Shown piece by piece: positions 1-13,275 of a DNA stretch of 64,000 nucleotides; position 1 is the stretch's first letter; each line of letters starts with the position of its first letter. A program made the position numbers and the translations under genes. The notes under the pieces are model-generated. The model did no database searches and had not been told where the DNA came from. It saw only the letters and a program-made list of their open reading frames with translations. Origin of the DNA: Physcomitrium patens (taxonomy: Eukaryota > Streptophyta > Bryopsida > Funariales > Funariaceae); NCBI RefSeq assembly GCF_000002425.4, contig NC_037266.1, positions 5,335,443 to 5,399,442 of the forward strand. Reading direction: 5' to 3'.

Positions 1-353
1 TGCTTCATTTCGGAAAATAGACTCCATTGGGAAGTTCTTGACAATGTGCATTACATAAACGTTTAGATGTTTAATGGATTGATAGTGAATGCGACTTGCT
101 CTCTTAACTACTCGATTTAACTACTGCACGGACTAAGATGAACTAGAGCAATTAGTTTCAAACTTACTTCTCTGATACTGTTGGGGAGGAGATTTTGGAC
201 TTGGAGATTGGGGTAGGTTAACAATGTGGAGTTCTTTAATGTACTTGACGTGTTTGATAGTGGTGCTAGATTCCTGGTGTGAGTATCAGTTCGGGCTACA
301 ACACACACTTAATATTGCCGCTTGCACTTGCAAATGATTTTTATTCTTCACAG

Positions 354-3300
354 ATACAATGCGATGTTGGAAAGCTATCCCTAGATGGGAGGGCTGCTTT
401 GCAAAAAGCATTGCTCATGTCTGCTAAGAAATTTAGCAATGGGCCTTCTCAGGTGTGTATTCTTTGCTTTAAATTATTTTACAATTGAAAAGGTGAATCA
501 TTCGAGCGATAGTTCATAAATTAGCGACTATTGTTACACCTCTTTCTAAAGTTTGTGTCTATTTGTCTTACTCTGATCATATTATGTACGATGCAAGGCG
601 TAAAGTTGCACTTCGGTGCAGTTTTTTGTCTTTCTGCTTTCTCGTTTGGTGCTCGCTTAGTTCTACCGAGAACATCAAGACTGTGTACAGAAAGAGATTA
701 GACAGGGGATAAGACTTCAATTGTGTTTTGCTGTGAGCAGCTTTTGACCCAGATATGTGTCGCCCTATCAGCCTTGGTTCTACGTGCAGCTGAGGTGAGG
801 AAACCAGTTGAACGGTTATTTGCAAGCCTGAACGAACTGCAGGGTCAAGGCACTGGTAGCAATGCAGTATTGGAGCTTCTCACCGTCCTACCTGAGGAGG
901 TTGTCGACGATCAATCCTTGCTTTCTAGTGTGGAGTTTGGTCGAAGGTCGCAGTTTTCCAGAGAGGTAAGTATATCTGAATCGTCAGTCCCTTGATTGTT
1001 AGAATTAGGCCCTTAATAAGATATATGGTTGCTCAGGCTTGTTCCTTCTGATGTTGAATGGTAATCGTTTTCATGGCATAACTACGAGTGCTTATTTTTC
1101 CTATTTTCTTCTTCTCCTTCTCTCTCTCTCTCTTTCACACACACATACATATACACACACTCTCTCTCTCTCTCACACACACACACACAGAGAGTGTAAG
1201 CAAACTTCATGGTTGCTGCCTTACAAATGCTTTACTTCTCCTTTATTTAAATTGCCAGATTCTATCTCACACAGGCGCGGTGCTTGAGTTTCTTCTTCAG
1301 CAAAGCATTAGTGACGGCTTAGATAAGCACAATAGGCGGTCCAAGGTCCTCCGTTGCCTCCTTAGTTGGGTAGGAGTTTCTGTTCCTTACCCCTCTGTTT
1401 CCTTTGGCTTATCCAGCAAGTGTATTTAGGTGATAAATCTGTGATTGATCTTGTGCTTATTTTGATTTTGATTCTAATGCAGGTGCGACTCGGATGCTTC
1501 TTAGAAATCCCTCAAAGTGCCATACCTAGTCATCCACTTTTGGGGTTTGTTTACAGTTCCTTGCAGGTAGTGATTGCCTCATATATTATTCTCGGTTCTT
1601 TCTTAGAGGTCAATTTTTTTTCTTCTAGTTTTGCCTTCCTGAGGAAGCATGATTGCCGATAACATGTCAGAAGTTAATTGTTTGTGTAAGAATAGATAAG
1701 CAACTTTTAGGGAAGTGCATTTCGCACAATTCGGCGCAGGATATTGCTTGTAAAGTTTTTACATATCGACTATTGTTCCAGGATCCAGGCTCATTTGAAT
1801 TGGCTGTGGAGGTGCTAACAGAACTTGTCAGTCGTCACGAGGTAAGTTTCTGTGTCAAAAGAGAATCTCAGTGTTAAACGAACTTGTAATTGGTATAACA
1901 TTTTTTGGGGATATTTCCCATTAAGATTTTCATTATGGATGAGGTTCAATTGACTTAGGTCACCTCCTCACTTGTACTCTGTTGACTAGGTTGGCTGCTG
2001 CTAAGTATGTTTCCCTTCCTCTCCTTCAAGTGCAGGGTTTGCCTCAGGTTTTACTTCCACGGATGCTTGATGTGAAGGATGGACTTTTAATGCCAGCTCT
2101 TGCTGCTGGCGAAGAAAATGTCATTAGGGGTGTCGCTACTCTTATTGCAGAGCTGGGCCAGGCGGTACAAAACCGTACACTGCCTTTTCTTGCTGTCTAT
2201 CAATTTATCATTACTTTCTTGAGTGACGATTTTTTCACTAGCATTGTAAGTTGGATACGTATCCAACTGTCAGAATAGCTCTTGTTTGTAAAAAATTACG
2301 TGTTTAACTGTCACGAAGTTACCTTTTTATTTCTTCAGAAAACAATGTAGGAATTACTGTATCATAATGAGATTTACTGCTCTGTAGTCTCGGTAAGCAA
2401 CGACGATTTTTAATCTCCAGGCTCCAGCGTTGGTTGCGCAAGGCAGCAGAGAAGCTTTGGATCTGGCGGAATCACTTTTACGGTGTGTTGGCTAACTTAT
2501 TTATTATCTCTCTCTATAACGAGGTTGCATAAGACCAGGTTTATTGCATTAATGCCTAGTTTTGATGATACCCAGTCTCTTTTAATTCTAGCACCTTTAT
2601 TAATTCCAACAGACAATAGAATTGTGTGGCTACTGCTATTGTCATGAATATAATGGTTATTGTCCAGACCTGCCGTGTACTTGCGTTTTTTAATTTGTTG
2701 GGTTGGCATCTTTGTACATCTAGATGTGTCTCTTTTCCAAGTTGTGACTGGGAAATTGCGGAATCTACTCTTCAGTTCTGGTCAGTTGCTTTTTTCTTGT
2801 TCCTACAACATTCTTTCTGCTGAGCAATGTTTTTGGTTGCTTTTAAGATTTGATAACGGGACAGTTTATCAATATGTCTTTAATCTTTAGCCATTTACTA
2901 TTGACAAAAATTAACGGATGATAAGATACTGTACGATATTTTTCATGCAAATTCTGACATTGGCATGGGACATGTTTGCTCGTGAAGGTGCACACTTGCT
3001 GAATATTTAGTTTCTTGTGAAGATACTTCTGCAGCACTTCCAACGTTTATACCTGTGTACAGTGCCCTTCTGGAGGCCTTAATCGTAAGGGCTCAGGTGA
3101 GAAGAGATGTGAACAAATTTTCTGTTTCTGTGCATTCTTGTGAATATTTAAGCTTGTTTCTGTTGCTGCGCATTCTCTGGCCATGAACATTGAACTCGCG
3201 CGACAAAGCTTCTGGCTATGTCAATAGTCTCATACACTGCATCTAAGACGTATCGTTTTCTTCTTTAGGTGCCAGATCAGATTGAAGAGGGTAGTTTTGC

Positions 3301-6300
3301 TGAAGATGATCTTGATGGTGTTAGTGGACTTCCAGGTGGACTTGCTCTATTTCGGAAAAATTTGGACGAACCTCTTGTCGATGTTTGCCGCTTGTTGGGG
3401 CCAAAGCAATTCCTTGCATCGGTGTGTGAATCAAATTTTCTCTGTTCTCTACTAACTGGTATGTTGTAGCAATATATTAAAATTAAGTTGAAGTCTGTGA
3501 AGTGATCAGCTGCCCCTCTACGCTTTAGCCGATGTTAGCCTGTTCCTCTTCGGTGCCTAAAGTGGGCTTCAATATGATTACACTTCTACAGATTGTTGGA
3601 CCTCGTCCACAAGGAGTTTTGAAGAGATCTTTTGACAGTGAAAGGTGATCCTTTGGTGGCAGTTACTTAGTGGAGCTGAGGCATGGTCTCAATTTGAGAC
3701 GCCAGTACCGTGGCGATCAGTGGAGGCTCGTCTCTTTGCATTGCATACGGTGTACCTTCGACAAACTCTTGGTTTATAACAATTCACTGAAAGTTATCTT
3801 TAGAAACTTGTAATGTCTAGTATGTGATTGTTTTCTTATTTTAATAGGTTTATTGACGTGGTTGCTTCATGACACATGATCTGTCATTGATTCGCAGGCT
3901 TCGGAGGTGGTCCTGTCAGAAAGGCAGATTTTAGACATTACTCCTGTATTGCACCTAATTGTTGTTCTTCCGTCAAGGTCTTCCCAGATTGATCGAACCT
4001 TGTTTCACTTGGTACGTCATTTAAAACCATATTGAGATTGTTTCCTCAGTTTGATTTTTGCTCAAGGTTTTGAGTGGTAGATAAAGCCTGACTTCCATAG
4101 TTGTTTGTGGCCACCTTATCTTTTGATTAAGCGATTATTTGTGCATCTGAGCAAGTCATATGCTTTTCTGGAATCATATGTCTCGGGTATGCTTATTCAA
4201 CGATTTTAAATTTGTTAGTTTTTTTGGAGCTTTATTTCCACGTATTAAGTCTGTACGAGTGGCTGTTTATTTGAGAGAATCACCGTTACTGAATTTGATG
4301 ACCTTCTGGTGCAACGTCGTTCAGATCCAGAAGTCAGCTGCTGAAGTTGTTGCATCGTATTCTGGGTGGTTACATAATTTTCCTTCTTTTGTCACCCCGT
4401 TACTGTAAGTAGCTCAGCACAAATCATTACATTAATTGAACTTATGCATTTGCTTTCAATTGCATTATCCACTGGCTATGATTGTAGCCCTCGAAATTGA
4501 CAATTGATCCACTTAGCAGCAAATCAAGTTCTCGAGCTGCAGCAAGAATCTGGTTTAGAGAATTATGGTTCTCGTAGACAGTCGGGACTTGTATTCCAAC
4601 ACACTGGTCTTTGTGTTGTATAAACATTCAGTCACATGCATTCCCTTTTCTGACATGTTTATGTGCACCATTTGCAGTGCATTCTTGGCTAGCGGTTTAA
4701 CAGTTCCAGTAGCAGTTAGTTCTTGTGCTGCTGCCTTGCGGAAAGTATGTGAAGATTCCCCAAACCTTTCACATGAATCGACCTCCATTGCAGGTCTTTT
4801 GCGGATTGGCGAGGTATTTTATTTTATACTTTGTGGGTTTGTTTTGAATTTAACAAAATTCTAAGATATGGTTCAAGGAAAAGTAAATGATTTGCATAGA
4901 TTGTTTCAAAAACTTACAATTCAATTTCAAGTCGCACGTGTGTGTTTGTTTGATATGTGTATATAAGTATTATTTGTTTCCACTACTGTTCTTTTTTGAG
5001 CTGCCAAAGCAATGTGGTTGCCGGTGGAAACGGCATTTTGACGTGATCCACGTTTTGGGAACAAGATAGTCTCCTGTTTTGTTTCGCAATTGTTTTAAAC
5101 TCTGTGGTTGATTTCAACATTTGTCCGTCGTCATTTCAGGAGCTGCATGCTCTTCCATTGACTCTTGAAGAAGAGGAAGATGTGATGTGTGCAATCGGTC
5201 GTGTGCTTTCCTCGCTTACAAGTGTCGCTGATTTGAATGCTGCTCTAGAGCACTTGTTGAAACCCAGCCATGTTGCAATTGAGACACTGGTATGCTCTGA
5301 TTCCAAAGGTTGTAATACTTTGCATGTTTATTCATCATCGTCTTTTGCTTCCGTAACAACGGAATAGAAGATATATTTTGTATTTTTTTGAAGTTACTGT
5401 ATAATTTGGAGTACATGAATTTTTATTTTGTTCTTTTTTCTTATTGAACAGTTTGTTGAATATAACGCTTTGACCGCTTTGATATGGGGCTATTGGAATG
5501 AATTTGTGTAGCTGAGTACAGACAGTGATAATTCACTTAGACATCATTCAAAAGCCTACTGGACTGTTTTACAAGCTGGCATCCGGGCAGTTCATAGGTA
5601 AAGAAATGACCTGGAACAATCTGTTTCTACTGTTTTTTTCAGAATGGCTCCCAGTCTGAACTTGATGCTTTCTAAACTTGAATTTAATTATGATGTCCTA
5701 CTTATCCACTAGGGACTCATGTCTGCCTTTTTCTACAGGATAGGGGTTCTCTTTGGTCAGTTGACAGGGGCTTTTTCAACAAAAGACAATGGCGATGAGC
5801 CGGTTTTGAGAATTATAGCGCATTTCTGGCCTTTATTTGAGCGACTACTTACTTCACGCCACATGGAGGACTCTAGTTTGGCTTCTGCAACTTGCAAGTC
5901 TCTGTCACAGGCTATTCAAGCATCAGGTTACTTCGGTTTGTGTGTGGGTAGTTAAATATTGTGTTTGATTTTCATTTCGGCTGTTTATTTGCTCTCCAAT
6001 AATGAAAAATATGAGGCCATTCATCCTGATTTCACGCTGACCCTTTTAATCAGTTTTCGGCTGGAAATGTAGGACGGCTGTTTTACTCTTTGCTTCCTAG
6101 TATCATGGCAGCCATGTCCAATGGTTTTTTATCATTCCAACCGCATGTGTGCTTCTTAAAAACAGGTGCAGCTATGTTTGTGATTTGTTTTTTCTCATTC
6201 AACTCATTAGATCTCTAGTAGGAGTTCTATCATTCGGTCTCATGTTCAATTTGAGATTAACATGCTACGAACTACGGACTATTACAGCTCATATGTGGTA

Positions 6301-8048
6301 TTGGTGCTTTTTCACCTTTTACTTAGTTCTGGTGACTATTATAGTTACATCCTCTTGGAACGCATGTGGCAAAACTACAGCTGGAATAGCCGTGGAGGAG
6401 TTCGGTCAGGAGAAAGAACACGGGGCTCTTATTGTGGAAACGCTGATGGTCTTGACATCCTCAGAAGCCATGGCTGCAATGACTACGTCGTATTCATGCG
6501 ATCAGGAACCGGAGCTTGCTGAAGTTTACTTTGGTTTGATGTCCACTTTTGTGCACAGCTGCCCCCATGTAATGAACTTACATAGATCACTTTCGTCTAG
6601 TCCAAAAATAGTCATATCTACGTTTGCATTGTGTCGAACCTTCGCAGCCGGGATATTTTACCTTTTAATCAATACAGGATTGTATTGGCTGATTCGTAGA
6701 CGGAACTCTTCGTGTTCTGAATCATGAATACAGTTATTAGTCGTAAAGAGCTGATTGGACGTCTGGTTAGATTTATTTGTTGAACCATGATTGTGTGGAT
6801 ACAGGAAGTTGTAGCAGCTGCGGATACTCTCCTGGAAATTTCGTTCAACCGTGCATCTATCTGCTGTACAGCTATGCATCGAGGGGCAGCCTTGGCTGCT
6901 ATGTCCTACATGTCCAGTGCGTTCCTGTGAATTGGAGGCTGTTTGTTCGTTTGTTTGGAGCTGAAATATTCGATTACTAAACCCATTTAAAGGAATTATG
7001 TATTTGATAAGAGCTTGTGCCTTCGTCTCATGTGTTAAGAAAATCAGAACCTAATCAATTCTTTTGTCTTGGAACAGACTTCTTAGAAGTTGTGTTGTCA
7101 GCATTTACAGCTCCCAGAAGTGTTTCTTTGGATGGATCTTTTTTGGGTGCTGCTGCAAGAGTTTGTCTACAATGTGGGGAAAATGTTGTGTCAGGCATGA
7201 TGTATGCCTTGCTAGGGGTTTCCGCCATCACCAGGGTAAGTCACAGTGTGCCTTGTGTTTTATTATGAATTCATCGTAGAGACAGATTGTTAGTTTCCGA
7301 CGAGATCAGTAAAGCTATGTTTGTTTAACATGATTGTTTGTATGCAGGTTAACAAGGCAACTATAATACTTCAGCAACTATCTGCTTTATGCTATTTCAG
7401 CGCGAACGTGGACAGCCATTTTCCTCTAAATTTTTCAACTTTACAAGGCTGGCTCGTTTCTGCGGTTAGTGTTACTCCTACTTATTTTTTATTTACCATC
7501 ACTGACCCAAACTGCTCTGTGCACGCCAGTGGACAAGAACACCATCAATTGCTGCTACATTGTTATTCTTGGGTTATGCTTTACTCGAGCTATATTCCAC
7601 TCTACCCATATCCTGTCTGAACAGGTTAGTTTGTCATCTTTGTAACGGTGTTGTTAATGAGTGAATCCGAGAAAGTAGAAATTTTCAGCTTGTAGCGCCT
7701 TTGTATTTCTAGTAATTTCAGATGGCCATTGATTCCAATTACCTTTCACGAAAGTGTGTTTTGCTGTGCTCTAATATGCACTAATCACCTTGTTCTGCAA
7801 TCCAGGTCCAAGGTCTACCACCTGAGTACTTAAAGCCCGGGGAAGTTGAGACATTGATTCCCATATGGCTTAAAGCTATGGAGGCTGCAGCTGGTGATGT
7901 GTACAGGTCTAAGGCGTCAATGAATAGTGGAGGTCGGGCAAGTGGTGGAGGTTATCTTCAGGGAGCTGGTGGCCGCATGCTGAAACGCTTACTTCGGGAA
8001 TTTGCGGATACTCACCGATTTACTGCACCATCATATGGACCCAGCTGA
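354..8048 (+). CDS. MOS14: Transportin-SR / MOS14-like nuclear import receptor, 5' end outside the window
   Basis: Importin-beta family receptor related to animal transportin-3 and Arabidopsis MOS14; the family imports SR splicing proteins and releases them on Ran-GTP. About 23 exons can be read: 354-452, 741-965, 1259-1369, 1483-1566, 1782-1841, 2036-2164, 2421-2482, 2724-2780, ~2989-3096, 3270-3421, ~3645-3749, 3898-4011, 4325-4404, 4678-4813, 5140-5289, 5512-5597, 5739-5926, 6073-6165, ~6380-6568, 6805-6916, 7078-7235, 7348-7464 and 7806-8048 (TGA 8046-8048). Most have clean AG/GT borders. Recognisable segments are LLTVLPEEV in exon 2, [22 protein letters not shown], the CDQEPEL exon, [11 protein letters not shown] and the C-terminal [13 protein letters not shown], in the order of the plant family. 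The first ~75 residues (Ran-binding N terminus) lie to the left. The starts marked ~ are uncertain. No disabling change was seen, so the gene looks functional. Confidence 0.9.
1112..1194. repeat. Compound (TC)n/(CA)n microsatellite in a MOS14 intron
   Basis: Alternating runs of CT and CA dinucleotides lie in the intron before the exon at 1259. Open frames across it translate to Ser/Leu and His/Thr runs and are not coding. Confidence 0.9.
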
Positions 8049-8900
8049 TCCTCGGATATCCGAATCCACAATATCTGCAACAGCATGAGCAAGCTGGACA
8101 ATGTGCACAACCAAGATCCAGTTTTGGGGGATCAAGCGTACTCTTTCACCGGATCCAGAACATACCCAAAGCGCAGTTATGCGATGTTTTCATCCCTTGG
8201 ACTGTTACAGGACTTTCTGGAACCCACTTCATGCAAGTCAAGCAGATTATTCCTGCTGTGTTCATCCTCTATAGTTGTTCAGATGGAATTTTCGTGCACG
8301 ATCCTATGCCAGAACAGCAAGCTATCAAACGAAATTCTTAAGTGTGACAATCTTGTGACATAGTGGGGGAATTACTACTTAAATGCCAACTAACGGTGTG
8401 ATGAGTACCACCTAGAGTAGCATCAAGGCCACTTCTGGAAAGTGTCTTCAGATCTTCAACTTAGAATTGCTACGGATTGTGATCTTAGCATTAGTAGCAA
8501 CCGCTTACTAATTCAGCTATTCAAAGATCAATCTCATGTTCTTCCAATTGATCCATATATCTGTCTCAGTGTCGTGGAAGCGTGGAGCACAGAAAATCTG
8601 CTTAGTGGCAAACTCAAACATTTGGAAGAGGGAGGAAGTTCTTGGAACTACCGACATAGAAGAAGCAAATGGGTGATCGCGACCATGCATGCCCAAGGAT
8701 TCAATACACAACCAATTGTAAGGCACAGATTGATGTTGACAAAACCCAAGGCAGTTTTGAAAACGGTGGCTGGATTTTGAATGGGTCTTCAATTTCAATA
8801 AAACATTGAAATTCAGAAATCAAGAATTGGAATGAGATTGGAAAAACGTGGCTGAAGATGATTGCTTTTTTGTACGTTGAATTCTTGAAATCCATTAAAT
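8049..8900 (+). other. Probable 3' UTR of the MOS14-like gene
   Basis: Base composition stays gene-like for about 750 bp after the stop codon. An AATAAA at 8797-8802 is followed by a sharp change to AT-rich DNA, so it is a reasonable polyadenylation signal. The frame open at 8442-8780 resembles nothing I know and is more likely UTR. Confidence 0.5.
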
Positions 8901-9697
8901 AAAAAATGGAATAAGCTTATGTGGTTAGATATAAAGAGTGTTCCTTCCAATTCTTCCTTACCAACATACACATGTCTTGGCAAAGTCCAGCAACATTATA
9001 TAAAATTGGTTTTCATTGGATTGAGAAGATTTTTTATGATATGAATCATAATCAAAGGATATGGAGTGTACTTTTTTAGTTAGATGTTTTTGGAATTACA
9101 CTCAATTTTTATATTTGAAATATTATGAAAATATGATAGAAAATAGAGTTTAATGCTCTAAAACTAAAAACTGGATAGGTCTCTGTAATACAACAAATGA
9201 TTACATTCCTACTATAGTCTTCTAATTTCAATATTAATATCTAAAAGTAAGAAAAAACACATGCTTTATACTAAAAAAACCTACAAAAGTTAAGATATAT
9301 TAGGTTAGTAGATAATTTAAAATGCTATGCTATAAAATTTTGTTATCCAAATTAATAAAAATTAAAAATTTAGATTATGCAATGAATAGATATAATTGAG
9401 TAGAAGATTTTATTAAAATTATTTGAATAGTATTAAAATCCAAAGAAATATAAAAAATAATAAAAAAAATTAAATTATTGCATTAGATAGTCGAAAAATT
9501 ATAATTTGATGATAATATATATTATTGGTCAAGAATCTTGACTTCTTAACCTATACAACTAAGCCACATTAGAAGATGTTTGGTTTAGATCTAAAACAAA
9601 GAAAGAGACTATTCTCATTGTATTGATCTAATATAGAAGTATAACAATAAATTTTTAGAAAATACAAGCTAATGTAAATGAGTCATTTCATTGTGCT
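8901..9697. other. AT-rich intergenic DNA, no gene seen
   Basis: Mostly A/T with no open frame of note, no tRNA-like fold and no recognisable transposon domain. Confidence 0.6.
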
Positions 9698-9963
9698 TAG
9701 TGTATTGGAGGTCCTATAGAATGTTGCCATAGAGCTCCTAGTTAGATAGTATATATAGAAACAAGAGGAAGATCTTTCTCGCTCTTATTAACTACTTTTT
9801 TGCTTCTAGTTTAATTTCAAGAGTCTCTACCTTTTTTGTCTTTTGGCAATAACCATTTTAGTTTATTTTTTTAATATACATGTTTACTTATTTTCTTTTT
9901 GTTATCATTTTTTGAGAAATGTTTCACTTATTTGTTTGTATTCTTTGAGTTCTTATTATTAAC
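9698..9963 (+). repeat. Truncated A-type LTR, downstream half, plus orientation
   Basis: Matches the second half of the A-element LTR (compare 18603-18869), including the segment around the TATA box and the stretch after it. It sits head to head with the minus-strand A-type LTR at 9982-10525, so the two form a large inverted repeat. Confidence 0.75.
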
Positions 9964-9981
9964 AACATATTATAGATAGCT

Positions 9982-11890
9982 TGTCAAGAACATAAACTGG
10001 AAGATGATACATAAACCAATGAAATCTGAGTAAAAAAAAAGAGACAAAATAGAAATAAGGAAGTACATATATTAAAAAGAAACTAGAATGGCTTACTGCC
10101 AAAAGACAAGAAAATTTAAGACTATCGAAACTAGAGTAGAAGCAAGAAAGGAGTTGACAAGAATGAAGAGAGATTTACTCTTGTCTCTATATATATTATC
10201 TAACTAGGGGCTATATGGCGATGTTCTATAGGACCTCCAATATATGTTGACTTTGTAAGATCCATGCTTTAACTTACAAGGTAAGTTTTTCTATATGTGT
10301 GCCATAGAGTTAGTTTTTTTTTAAGCTACCAACATGTGTGGTACATGGTTAACTTGTTGACTAAGTTTTTAACCTAAAAGTCAATAATAGACACCTATAA
10401 AGTCAAAGCAACATCTATGAAGCTTCCTTAAAAGATATTATAGAATTAATTTACTTTTATCTACTTCTATCTACTTCTATTCATTTATATAGGTAAATAC
10501 TGACTTACATGTCTACGTGGTGACATTATCCTTCTTTCAAGGAATGAGTTCTACGAGGAGCAGTCATCATATGTTGAAAAAAACTATGATGCGACGAATT
10601 ATATTCACTACATACTCAGATCTTTGTTCTCTTTGAAGATGGTTGATAGGGCCTCTCAATCATTTATAGTATCTGATACCAGGGCGAGAAGTCCACCTTG
10701 TTATTTAATCATTGTTGAAGCCTTCATAACTTCATTTAAATAAAACATTTGGAACATCGTCAGAAGTTGTTCCTACCTCTAGTAAAATCACCAAACATCG
10801 GAAGTCCCTTCTAAGGTTGTAATACCAAACACGTTGTATCTTGCTATCTATTCGAGAAAGAATATATCATTCTTGAAGATCTTCATCTCGATTACGTCAT
10901 CTTGAAGGTTGTGACAATCATAATGTCTCGTCCGGTAGGTTAACAAAGAAAGGCTCTTGAGTCGAATCCGCTGGTTGTTGGTTCTCCATCTCCTTAGCAT
11001 CACAACTACAAAGAAGCTACAAACAAGGATTGAAAGTAGAATGTTATCTTGCCTAGATCTTGTTTCTTTTATAAGAAAGGTTTTCATCTTGATTTTGATG
11101 GATGTTGTCAATGAAAAGCCTCCACCTTCTTTGTTGCATTTGCAAGGTTCTTTGTTGGCTCCTATGTGCGTTCACTAATATTGTATCTGCATTAATGAAT
11201 AAGATATTTTAACTTATTTTGGCACTGCTTTAAATCTAAGACTTTTTTCACTTCAAATTCTTTACTATTGTCTACTTCTATAGGAAGAGGTAGCACTTAT
11301 CTTCTCCTTGGTATGTCCATTGACTTGTATGGTTCAAGAAGAGACACATGGAATACTCGATGGATTTTCATTGACTTTGGAAGGTGTAAACAATATACAA
11401 CTAGATTGATTTGTACACAAATATGAAATAGTCTAAGCCTACGATAGTCCAACTTGTCATAAGAATGAGTAGTCTTGATATTGCAATGAAGTAACCATAC
11501 CTTATCACCTAAGTGGAATGGTGGTTGTTCCTTTTGATAGACATCTGCATTGATCTTTTGTTGTTCTTGAGCTTCTTTTAAGCTCACCTCCATTGTAATA
11601 TGTAGCTCTGATAAACGATTTGCCAAATCTTTTGCTGAGAGATTATCAATTTCTGAAAAGTCAAAAGTATTAAGTGATGGATGACAACCATAATTGGCAA
11701 AGAAAGGTGTTTGTTTTGTAGAAGAATGTACCATGTTAATATAAACAAACTCTACCAATGATAAAAGAATTGTTCAATCATCTCATTGGTAATTGATGGT
11801 ACATCTTAAATACTGCTCCAAAACTTGATTAATACACTCTGTTTGTCCATCAATTTGAGGATGAAATGCTGAAGATAGTTTATTTCCACT
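9982..11890 (-). mobile_element. Truncated A-type Ty3 chromovirus, minus strand
   Basis: Reading on the minus strand from right to left: integrase C-terminal part (11758-11297), a decayed chromodomain (about 11290-11110), the extra 3' ORF (about 10990-10555), a polypurine tract just right of 10525, then the LTR (10525-9982). The 5' half (gag, protease, RT) is missing; similarity stops near 11890. The LTR begins and ends like the full A element. Several TGG and CAA codons have become stops. Confidence 0.8.
11297..11758 (-). pseudogene. Integrase C-terminal fragment of the A-type chromovirus
   Basis: A 153-codon open frame holds the end of a Ty3 integrase. It has the HSSTKQTPFFANYG segment after the catalytic core, the linker helix QKINADVYQKEQ, and the C-terminal SH3-like module (HLGDKVWLL, YDKLDYRRL, KIHRVFHVSLLEPY). 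The catalytic core lay further right and is lost. It is better preserved than most of its own element and helps to read the damaged copies. Confidence 0.85.
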
Positions 11891-13250
11891 TTTAGAATCC
11901 TAGTTTTTATGGTCTAGATGTTTTTGAGTAGTGTCTTTTTTAGTTTTGGAATAAGTTGTGAATTGCCACAAAAACATAGTGTTGCAAAGAGTCGCGTTTG
12001 CGGTGCTCAGAATAGCTTTTAACAAGGAAAACAAGGATGATCAACCATTTGAGTACCTTGAACTTGGAATCAGCCACCGAACTCACCTACAAGCTCGAAA
12101 TCCAAGGAACTGAGATACTCGCTTCCATGATGCTTGGATTAACATTGCCAACATAAAAAAAATAAAATAAAATAAAATAAAAACTTCATTATTGATGGTC
12201 TATTGTGTGGGATTCGAAGAGACTTGATGGGGAGACAGATTCAGCTCTAGAATCACTGTCACGCAACGATGCGTTACAGTACCCGCCACCATAGGGTTTT
12301 TCGCCCTGATAGAAGCTTCTCCCAGTGCATCCGACCTTGTTTGCTTCCTAAATTTCTAGACCGATGTTTGATTCTATGCTGTGGGTTTGTACTCTAGGAT
12401 TTGCATTCTAGCCACTGCGTTGTGTGTTTACAGGTGACTGAAAAGTGATACGGTGGTTAAGTGCCTGCTGGTGGATGTCGACGATTGTGGCACGGTCGAA
12501 GGAAACACGATTCCAGCAGGTTCATGGGCATTGAGATTGTTGTCTCTAGTTGATATCATCTCTAAGAATGCAACTTGCAGTTTTTCTCTTTCTTGCGAAA
12601 CCTTTGAAACAACAGCAAAACGTAATCACGAGCAAAAACTATCTCTATATAACTCCCACTATAGCTCGCAGGGCTTCAGTACCACCCTACAACAGTTTAT
12701 TATCATGGAATCACAATTGGTACCGACTACGGACTCAAGAGTTCGTCCTCTTCTACCATGATTCAACAACTCTATTTTATTTCGACTACATGAAATGAGT
12801 TTAGATAAAGATAAACCTGCTTTTAACCTTCAACAATCAATCCTCAGCTTCACCCCCTACACAAGACTACAAAACCTCCAAACTGTCGCTGTGATTCAAG
12901 ATGTAGTCTGTATTATGTTCAGGTGTTGTGCTTGTAGCGTAGCTTTCAAGGAAACTCTGATCCAAGAGCAAAAGTCAGTGCTACAGACTTGGATTGTAAC
13001 CAATCATGCAACCAACGCTGAGACTTCGACTAAGCTACTGCAATAACCGACAATTCAAGAGCACGTGAAATTGCTAATCCCAGCAACACAGACGGCGTGC
13101 ACCTCTGAGCTTCCTTGGTCCGGAATTACTGGTACCACCTAAAACTGATTACTAAACAATAATGAACAGGTTGGCAATTTGATTATAAACTTCACAACCA
13201 TGCTTGCTGGACTTTTGCCAACCCTTGTACACGGTTATCCCTGCTGTGTC
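11891..13250 (+). other. GC-richer island ending in a 25-A tract; possible retroposed transcript or non-coding gene
   Basis: From about 12000 the composition resembles the host genes rather than the AT-rich surroundings. An (A4T)n run lies at about 12150-12180, a plant leader-like 'AGGGTTTTT' near 12293, and an intron-end-like tract near 12430. Short open frames (12453-12761, 12795-13046) show no known domain. The island ends exactly at A x25 (13251-13275), as a processed transcript would. I found no flanking target duplication, so retroposition is unproven. Confidence 0.35.
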
Positions 13251-13275
13251 AAAAAAAAAAAAAAAAAAAAAAAAA
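13251..13275 (+). repeat. Poly(A) tract, 25 bases
   Basis: An uninterrupted run of 25 A at the end of the GC-richer island. It could be a retroposed poly(A) tail or a plain homopolymer. Confidence 0.9.

Noticed and set aside
1..353. First exon of the MOS14-like gene inside the window
   Set aside because: No frame gives the expected N-terminal HEAT/Ran-binding sequence; the stretch looks like intron up to the acceptor at 352-353.
8442..8780. 112-codon frame after the MOS14-like stop as a separate gene
   Set aside because: It has no recognised domain and no promoter-like sequence before it. It also ends just before the likely polyadenylation signal of the upstream gene.
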